From Acidobacteriota bacterium (GTDB taxonomy: Bacteria; Acidobacteriota; Vicinamibacteria; Vicinamibacterales; 2-12-FULL-66-21), in assembly GCA_020200195.1 (NCBI GenBank), contig JAIVJE010000348.1, positions 1-6,261 on the forward strand: a stretch of DNA of 6,261 nt, in the 5' to 3' direction. Made by a program: the position numbers and the translations under genes. Every line of letters starts with the position of its first letter. Position 1 is the stretch's first letter. Of the stretch, positions 1-4,972 are shown one piece after another. The notes beneath the pieces were generated by a model. It saw only the letters and a program-made list of their open reading frames with translations. It did no database searches and was not told the DNA's origin.

Positions 1-1368
1 GGGGTATGCCCAGACGTGGAGCGCGTCGATTCCCGTGCCTGCGGGTGCTGCGGGGTCGAACGCCCAGCCTGCCAGCAGAAACGGCTGCCGTACGCGCGCA
101 CCGTTCCCCGGGGTGTCGATGTGCATCGCCGGCACCATCGGCTGGGGTGCCGGCTGCGTCGACACCACACGCAGCACGATGCCTCGGCTCCAGCTGACGA
201 TGTAGAGCTCGCCGGCAGAATCGACCCCGAAGGAGCTGATCAGGCCGAGGGTTGAGGTGCCGCCGAGCGCAGTCGTATGCTCGTTCAGGTTGCTGGCGGA
301 AGCGTCACCCGAGGGGTTGATCGCGAGACCGAGAGACCAGACGCGCCCCGCGACGAAGTCCGCGAAGAAATAGCGGCCGCGGAACGTACTCCCCAGGGCC
401 GTGCCCCGATATACGAATCCACCGGTGATCGACCGTCCGTCGGCGTGGGAGTACTCGAAGATGGGTTCGGTCAGTGGGCTGAAGGCGGGTGGCAGCGATG
501 TGACGTTGTCGTGGGCCCCCTCGCGATTGCGCCAGCCGTAGTTCCGGCCCGCGCGTCCTGCAGGCTCGTAGTCGATTTCCTCCCACGAGTTCTGGCCGAC
601 GTCGGCCATGACGAGCGCGCCAGTGCCGCCTTGCGCGGGATCGTCAAAGTTGTAGCGCCACGGGTTGCGCAAGCCGAAGGACCAGATCTCGGGCCGGGCA
701 CCGGGCACGCCCCCGCCGAGGAACGGATTGTCGGCCGGGATATCGAGCCCTTCGGGGTCGGCGTCCGAAACGCTCACGTCGACGCGAAGCATCTTGCCGA
801 GCAGACTCGACGGCGTCTGTGCCAGATGCTGCGGATCATTGCTGCTGCCGCCGTCCCCCATGCCGATGTACAGGTAGCCGTCTGGACCGAAAGCGAGGTG
901 CCCTCCGTTATGGTTCGCGAACGGCTGCCGGATGAGGCGCTCGCCCGTGGACCACAGGAGATCGAAGCGCGAAGCCGCGTCGGCGCGCAAGGGGTCGGAG
1001 GCCGAGCGGCGAAAGCGCGCGACGACCGTATGGCCGCCCGCGTCCGTGAAGTTGACGAAGAACCGCCGATCCGTGCCGTAGTTGGGCGAAAAGGCCAGAC
1101 CGAGCAGCCCCCGCTCCCCGCCCGTCGTAATAACACTGCTGAGGTCGAGGAAGTTGGTCGCCTGGAGCACACCCGCATGCACGATGCGGATGACGCCGTT
1201 CTGCTGGACGACCACCTGCACCGCTGGGTCGGACGGATCCTGAACGAACGCGACCGGATTTGTAAGTCCGCTCACAAAAGTGTCAGCCCTAAACTGCGCC
1301 GCGGCAGAAGTCGATAGACAAAACGTGAACACCAGAAGGAAGGCCGCTTGCACAGATCGTCTCGTCAT
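1..1368 (-). CDS. Secreted PQQ-dependent glucose/sorbosone-type dehydrogenase with C-terminal IDTP module (3' end cut by window)
   Basis: Reading the minus strand from the ATG at 1368 gives 456 codons without a stop to the left edge, so the C-terminus is missing. Residues 1-25 form a signal peptide (Arg-rich start, hydrophobic core, AAAQ end), so the product should be exported. Residues 26-405 match the soluble PQQ sugar dehydrogenase (GSDH/YliI-like) six-bladed propeller: GERGLLGLAF near 84-93, ANHNGGHLAFGPDGYLYIG at 151-169, GDGG at 171-174, SFGLRNPWRYNFD at 230-242, DVGQNSWEEIDYE at 256-268, NYGW at 276-279 and GGFVYRG at 316-322. By analogy with soluble glucose dehydrogenase, H153 is the likely catalytic base and R234 the conserved PQQ/substrate arginine; the 258-260 loop resembles the calcium site. 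The family oxidises aldose sugars at C1; the true substrate cannot be read here. From about 414 an Ig-like module starts (HIDTPGNGARV, then AGWAFD and HVWAYP) and runs off the window. A GAGG/GGAG-type Shine-Dalgarno precedes the start. Confidence 0.9.
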   Translation of the reverse strand, partial: MTRRSVQAAFLLVFTFCLSTSAAAQFRADTFVSGLTNPVAFVQDPSDPAVQVVVQQNGVIRIVHAGVLQATNFLDLSSVITTGGERGLLGLAFSPNYGTDRRFFVNFTDAGGHTVVARFRRSASDPLRADAASRFDLLWSTGERLIRQPFANHNGGHLAFGPDGYLYIGMGDGGSSNDPQHLAQTPSSLLGKMLRVDVSVSDADPEGLDIPADNPFLGGGVPGARPEIWSFGLRNPWRYNFDDPAQGGTGALVMADVGQNSWEEIDYEPAGRAGRNYGWRNREGAHDNVTSLPPAFSPLTEPIFEYSHADGRSITGGFVYRGTALGSTFRGRYFFADFVAGRVWSLGLAINPSGDASASNLNEHTTALGGTSTLGLISSFGVDSAGELYIVSWSRGIVLRVVSTQPAPQPMVPAMHIDTPGNGARVRQPFLLAGWAFDPAAPAGTGIDALHVWAYP

Positions 1369-1390
1369 CTCCGTCCTCACAGGGGTACCA
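1369..1390. promoter_or_regulatory. 22-base divergent start region with two back-to-back ribosome binding sites
   Basis: This is all that separates the two opposing start codons. Read on the minus strand it has GAGG (1378-1375), 6 bases before the ATG at 1368. Read on the plus strand it has AGGGG (1381-1385), 5 bases before the TTG at 1391. A GGTACC palindrome lies at 1384-1389. There is no room for a promoter, so each gene's promoter must lie inside the other gene's first codons. I could not pick out a convincing -35/-10 pair for either direction. Confidence 0.6.
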
Positions 1391-4006
1391 TTGAATATCG
1401 TCAAAGCTCGATTCCAGCTCTTCCGCTTGGCAGCAGCCCTGACAGCCGCCATTTTTGTGGTGTCGGCCGCGCCGCGCGCACAAGTTCCGGTGCCGACCAA
1501 CGACCTAAACATTACATACATCCTCCCGCAGTGGGCGGACTACCTCACCGCGTCCGCATCGGACGTCGCGCAGCAGCGCGACATATTGCGCGCGCGCATC
1601 GGCGAAGGACCGCGCGTTCGCGTCGGCTTCACGACGTATGTGACCTTTGACATGACTCGCTGGGACATCGACCCCGACAATCAGGTTGCCGTCCGGGCGG
1701 CCATGGCGACCACCATTGCGCGAATCGACGCGGCGGTTGCGAAGGCCAATGCCGCCGGCATTCCCCTCTGCATCTCGTTCGTCACGGCGATCCGCAACAG
1801 CCAGGACGCGGTTGAGGCGGCGGCCCAGCGTGAGGACCGGCGCAACATCCAATGGCACTCCGATAACTCCATGGCCGACTATTGGATTACGCACTCGAGA
1901 TACGCGAGAAAGCTGCGCCGCGTGCGAGAGGCGTACGTCCGAGAGCTCGGCCGTATCCTAGCGGCTCGGATGGCACTGTATCCCGACACGCTGGTGGCGG
2001 CGAGTGGGGACGGGGAGGTAGAGCTGTCGCTCGAGCGCTCCTTTCAGGTGGTTCCCGGGCTCACGCCAGAGACCTCACTGCTGGCCGACTATTCACCGTT
2101 CACGGTGGCGGAATTCCGGGACTGGCTCCGCGCGGCCGGACTCTACGCCCCCGGCGCCGTCTTCGGCGCCGAGGCATATTCCCTCAGCGCGCGTTATGCC
2201 GGCGATGCGTCCCCGTCCGATGCGAGCGGCGACGGCCACACCTTGAATGCCGATTTCGGGACGTCCTTCTCAGCCTGGGAGCTGAAGCACGTCGACTGGA
2301 GTCTCGCCGACGATTCTCTGAACGACCCGCGGGCCATTCCTGCGTCTCAGTACGGCGCAGGGGGTTGGAATCCGCTGCCGGCCGGGAATCCGTCCGGGTT
2401 CGACGCGCCTCGCACACTCAACACGGCGAGCGCCTGGTGGAGGGCCTGGGACGAGTTCCGCCAGACGATGATCTGGCGTCACAACCGCGACTTTGCGCGA
2501 TGGGTTACCACGTCCGCCGATCCAGCAAGCGGCTATACGGTCCCCTCCTCCCGTTGGTTCTCGGATCAGATCCCGGCCGATTATCTGTTTGGCTTTACAC
2601 CGCAGAATCCCGACTTCCGTCTTCACTCGTCCGCGAGTCCGTTCTGGACGGCGGATGTAAGCCCGTACGGCTCGCTGGGGATCACCTCATTCAACGTCAA
2701 CCTCGGCGGCGGCGTATTCGCCCGCACCCTTGCGGGCGTGGCCCCGCGGATCGCCGAGCGCCGGGTCAGGTGGGGGATCTTCGAATGGAACCCGTCGGTG
2801 CCGCCGACATCGGATCCCACTGTCTACGAACTGGAAATGGCGCTGATCGAGCAATACCGCCCGTCGCTGATCGTGCCGTTCTACTGGAACGATCCTGCAT
2901 ACGGCATTCTGGACACGCCATTCGAGACCGCGCTCAGGGGTTTGGTCGACCGAATCAAAAGGACTCCGCTCACGCTGAGCGCGACCACGGTTCACGCCTC
3001 GACGACATCCGACGGGTCGGCGCGAACGGGGCCGCAGGTAGTGCGAGTCAGCGGCGCGCCAGGTGAGAACCCGCCATGGGTGGCCACGCCGGTGGAACCC
3101 TGGCTCGAAGTAACTCCGGTCGGGGATCGCAGCTTCGCCGTGGGCATCAAGGCGCAGCCCTATCCGCTCGGCACTACCACCGGCACCGTCGTCGTGTCAT
3201 CAACTAACCCTGCGTACTCGTCTGTCATGCTGACCGTCAGCGTCACCGGATTCGCACCGGGGGCGAGCGCCGCGCCCTCCGGCGCGATCGACACACCGGT
3301 AGACCTGGCGGTGGTCAGCGGCGAAGTCGGCGTCACCGGCTGGGCAGTCGATGACTTCGGAGTGAGCGCCGTCGATATCTACCGCTCGCCGATGGCCGGC
3401 GAGCCGGTCCAGTCCAACGGGCTCGTGTTCCTCGGCGCAGCGACGCTCGTGGAAGGTGCGAGGTCCGACGTCGCCGGCGCATTTCCGACGCGTCCGCTGA
3501 GCACCAAGGCCGGTTGGGGATTCATGCTCCTGACCAATATGCTGCCCAACCAGGGGAACGGTCTGTTCACAATCTGGGTCGTCGCCCGCGACTACGACGG
3601 GCGGTCGACCACCCTCGGCAGCCGTCGCATCGATGCCCGCAACAGCGTCGCCACCCTACCTTTCGGTACGATCGATACGCCGGGTCAGGGAGAAACCGTC
3701 TCCGGGACAGTCTTGAATTTCGGCTGGGCTCTCACGCCGGCGCCCAACACGATCCCGTTCGACGGTTCCACGATCGACGTGTACGTAGACAACGTCCTGC
3801 GCGGCCATCCGACCTACAACCAGTTCAGGGCCGACATCGCGGCGCTGTTCCCGGGGTACGCCAACACGAACGGAGCGATTGGCTACTACGTGCTCGATAC
3901 TACGACGCTGTCAAACGGCGTGCACACGATCGCGTGGGTCGTCCGCGACGACGCCGGCAATGCACAAGGCATCGGCAGCCGCTACTTCACAGTGGCGAAC
4001 CCCTGA
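1391..4006 (+). CDS. Secreted glycoside-hydrolase-like TIM-barrel protein with BACON-like domain and two IDTP Ig-like modules
   Basis: I place the start at TTG 1391 (871 aa): it has AGGGG 5 bases upstream and gives a proper signal peptide (residues 1 to about 27-30, K/R n-region, LAAALTAAIFVV core, SAA cut). The ATG at 1280 in the same frame would overlap the opposing gene by 89 bases and bury that signal. Residues about 32-520 look like an (alpha/beta)8 barrel of the GH-A/GH42 style: SGDGEVE (E209, E211) is a candidate acid/base strand end, DYSPFTVAEFRDWL and LNADFGTSFSAW resemble the GH42 pattern around the barrel, and WGIFEWNP (E465) is a candidate nucleophile. Residues about 525-619 form a BACON-like beta domain (PWLEVTP, GTTTGTVVVSS). 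Residues about 629-751 are IDTP module A (VTGWAVDD, LTNMLPNQGNG), and 755-870 are module B (GTIDTPGQGE, FGWAL, NGVHTIAW, GIGSRYFTV). Substrate is unknown; the exact GH family is inference. The enzyme role fits the neighbouring exported sugar dehydrogenase. It could also be an inactive sugar-binding barrel. Confidence 0.85.
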   Translation: MNIVKARFQLFRLAAALTAAIFVVSAAPRAQVPVPTNDLNITYILPQWADYLTASASDVAQQRDILRARIGEGPRVRVGFTTYVTFDMTRWDIDPDNQVAVRAAMATTIARIDAAVAKANAAGIPLCISFVTAIRNSQDAVEAAAQREDRRNIQWHSDNSMADYWITHSRYARKLRRVREAYVRELGRILAARMALYPDTLVAASGDGEVELSLERSFQVVPGLTPETSLLADYSPFTVAEFRDWLRAAGLYAPGAVFGAEAYSLSARYAGDASPSDASGDGHTLNADFGTSFSAWELKHVDWSLADDSLNDPRAIPASQYGAGGWNPLPAGNPSGFDAPRTLNTASAWWRAWDEFRQTMIWRHNRDFARWVTTSADPASGYTVPSSRWFSDQIPADYLFGFTPQNPDFRLHSSASPFWTADVSPYGSLGITSFNVNLGGGVFARTLAGVAPRIAERRVRWGIFEWNPSVPPTSDPTVYELEMALIEQYRPSLIVPFYWNDPAYGILDTPFETALRGLVDRIKRTPLTLSATTVHASTTSDGSARTGPQVVRVSGAPGENPPWVATPVEPWLEVTPVGDRSFAVGIKAQPYPLGTTTGTVVVSSTNPAYSSVMLTVSVTGFAPGASAAPSGAIDTPVDLAVVSGEVGVTGWAVDDFGVSAVDIYRSPMAGEPVQSNGLVFLGAATLVEGARSDVAGAFPTRPLSTKAGWGFMLLTNMLPNQGNGLFTIWVVARDYDGRSTTLGSRRIDARNSVATLPFGTIDTPGQGETVSGTVLNFGWALTPAPNTIPFDGSTIDVYVDNVLRGHPTYNQFRADIAALFPGYANTNGAIGYYVLDTTTLSNGVHTIAWVVRDDAGNAQGIGSRYFTVANP

Positions 4007-4020
4007 GAACCGTTCGACTG
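3990..4020 (+). terminator. Possible hairpin over the stop codon of the TIM-barrel gene
   Basis: CAGT (3990-3993) plus CGAAC (3996-4000) can pair with GTTCG (4012-4016) plus ACTG (4017-4020), giving 9 pairs with a two-base GG bulge and an 11-base loop that contains the TGA stop. No run of T follows, so it is not a classical intrinsic terminator. It could slow or partly end transcription before the methyltransferase gene, or mean nothing. Confidence 0.25.
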
Positions 4021-4036
4021 AGATAATCTACTCCTC
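4019..4036 (+). promoter_or_regulatory. Candidate extended -10 promoter for the methyltransferase, giving a near-leaderless mRNA
   Basis: TG (4019-4020), one base, then GATAAT (4022-4027) fits the extended -10 pattern TGnTATAAT with one mismatch. Transcription would begin about 7 bases after the box, near 4034, leaving only about 3 bases before the GTG at 4037. The spacer before the GTG (CTACTCCTC) is pyrimidine-rich and holds no Shine-Dalgarno, which agrees with leaderless initiation. No good -35 is seen at the usual distance (ACCCCT at 3999-4004). Translational coupling to the upstream gene is the alternative. Confidence 0.4.
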
Positions 4037-4774
4037 GTGACGGCAGACGAGTTGAAGCAGCGGGTGCAGGAGTTCGACTGGTACCACACGATCGACCTCG
4101 GCCAGGGCGTCGTTACGCCCGGCCAGTACGACTTGCGGCCGATTCTGCGGCACTACGGCATTCCAGAGTCATTACGCGACAAGAGCGTGCTCGACGTCGG
4201 TCCAGGGCACGGGTTCTTCTCGCTCGAGTTCGAAAAGCGCGGAGCGTCGCGCGTCGCAACGGTGGAACTTCCAGCATGGTCGTCCCACGACGCGAGCCCA
4301 TTGCTTCGGAAGGTGTTCGAGAAGCCAGGGCAGGACAACGCGATGACGCCGTACTTGTTCGGCGCGATCGGACTCGCGATCGAGGCACGCGGCTCGAAGG
4401 TCGAGCGGTTGTTCCATAACGTCTACGACATTTCACCGGAGAAGATCGGTAAATGGGATGTCGTCTTCTGCGCCAGCGTGCTGCTGCACCTGACGGATCC
4501 GCTACGCGCCCTGTATGCCATCCAGACCGTGACGACGGAGCAGGCGATCATCTGCACGGGCATCGACACGACCGTCGATCCGGCGAACCAGGCACGCGCG
4601 CTCTTCCTGGGCACCGCCACAGGCCAGGCGTTCTGGATCCCGACCATCACGTGTCTCGAGAAGATGGTCCTGGCGGCCGGTTTTTCCCGCGTCGAGCGCG
4701 TGGCGACGTTCCACCTCAAGAGTACGGACGGCAAGTTCGATACGCCTCATGGCACTGTGCGGGGCTGGGTTTGA
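4037..4774 (+). CDS. Class I SAM-dependent methyltransferase, CmoB/DUF1698-like
   Basis: The 245-residue product is a cytoplasmic Rossmann-fold methyltransferase with no signal peptide. An N-terminal WYHTIDLGQG stretch (about 15-24) is typical of the CmoB-like/DUF1698 group. Motif I is VLDVGPGHGFFS at 51-62 (D53, G55, G57, G59 for SAM binding). VATVELP with E77 should bind the SAM ribose. FCASVLLHLTDPLRAL, about 144-159, is the motif IV/V region, and AFWIPTITCLEKMVLAAGFSRVERVA, about 198-223 (hyphen-free here only as a landmark: F199, P202, G216, F217), mirrors the CmoB C-terminal pattern. CmoB itself is about 320 residues with an extra N-terminal domain and makes a tRNA U34 modification; this protein lacks that domain, so I would not call it CmoB. 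Relatives also methylate small molecules or glycans. Start: GTG 4037; TTG 4052 and GTG 4064 are in frame but would trim the usual N-terminal helix. It follows the TIM-barrel gene by 30 bases. Confidence 0.88.
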   Translation: MTADELKQRVQEFDWYHTIDLGQGVVTPGQYDLRPILRHYGIPESLRDKSVLDVGPGHGFFSLEFEKRGASRVATVELPAWSSHDASPLLRKVFEKPGQDNAMTPYLFGAIGLAIEARGSKVERLFHNVYDISPEKIGKWDVVFCASVLLHLTDPLRALYAIQTVTTEQAIICTGIDTTVDPANQARALFLGTATGQAFWIPTITCLEKMVLAAGFSRVERVATFHLKSTDGKFDTPHGTVRGWV

Positions 4775-4780
4775 GCCCCG
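4760..4780 (+). terminator. GC-rich hairpin over the methyltransferase stop codon
   Basis: CGGGGCT (4760-4766) and AGCCCCG (4774-4780) are perfect reverse complements and form a 7-pair stem with a 7-base loop that contains most of the TGA stop (4772-4774). The following bases (GTCAATCGTTG) have no T-run, so termination strength is uncertain. Its place at the end of the gene is what suggests a role. Confidence 0.4.
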
Positions 4781-4792
4781 GTCAATCGTTGT

Positions 4793-4891
4793 AGTCCTTG
4801 GTCCTTCGGGCTCCCGATCCACGGTCCTTCGTTGCTTGCCCCTTGGTCGTCGCCTCGCCGGGGGAGAACTAAGCACCAAGGACCAAGAACT
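4793..4891. repeat. Degenerate heptamer inverted repeat in the intergenic gap
   Basis: The left arm AGTCCTTGGTCCTT (4793-4806) pairs with the right arm AAGGACCAAGAACT (4878-4891) at 13 of 14 positions, with C4796 against A4888 as the only mismatch and 71 bases between the arms. Each arm is made of 7-base units of the form RGTNCTT: AGTCCTT and GGTCCTT on the left; AGTTCTT, GGTCCTT and GGTGCTT when the right arm is read on the minus strand. The region between repeats pieces of the same word: GGTCCTTCG occurs at 4800-4808 and again at 4823-4831, and CCTTGGTC at 4796-4803 and 4841-4848. No protein-coding role is likely. It looks like a dispersed intergenic repeat, perhaps similar in kind to the heptanucleotide STRR repeats known in cyanobacteria; that comparison is inference. 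Confidence 0.6.
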
Positions 4892-4900
4892 GCTGCGGCA

Positions 4901-4964
4901 GGGGCATTACCCTTCCGATCGCGTATACTATTTCGGCCAGCGGATCACCGTTTTCGCCGGGGAA
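4901..4964 (+). promoter_or_regulatory. Candidate promoter and ribosome binding site for the right-edge gene
   Basis: TATACT at 4924-4929 is a 5 of 6 match to the sigma-70 -10 box, in a local AT-rich dip of an otherwise GC-rich gap. At a 17-base spacing the -35 would be GGGGCA (4901-4906), which is only a partial match. Transcription would begin near 4936 and leave a leader of about 37 bases. GGGGAA at 4959-4964 lies 8 bases before the ATG at 4973 and can serve as the ribosome binding site. Confidence 0.45.
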
Positions 4965-4972
4965 CCCAAGCC

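Noticed and set aside
277..1317. A 346-codon plus-strand reading frame opposite the dehydrogenase gene
   Set aside because: It lies antisense to a gene with clear PQQ dehydrogenase motifs. Its product is rich in Arg, Ala, Val and Glu with no recognisable domain, as expected for a shadow frame in GC-rich DNA.
1376..1404. TTGACG on the minus strand (1404-1399) as a -35 box for the dehydrogenase gene
   Set aside because: It matches the -35 well, but at 16-18 base spacing there is no -10 (TGTGAG or shifted by one), and a start there would fall at or past the ribosome binding site.
1882..3066. A 394-codon plus-strand frame inside the TIM-barrel gene
   Set aside because: It is out of frame with a well-supported exported protein, and its product is very arginine-rich without domains: a GC-rich shadow.
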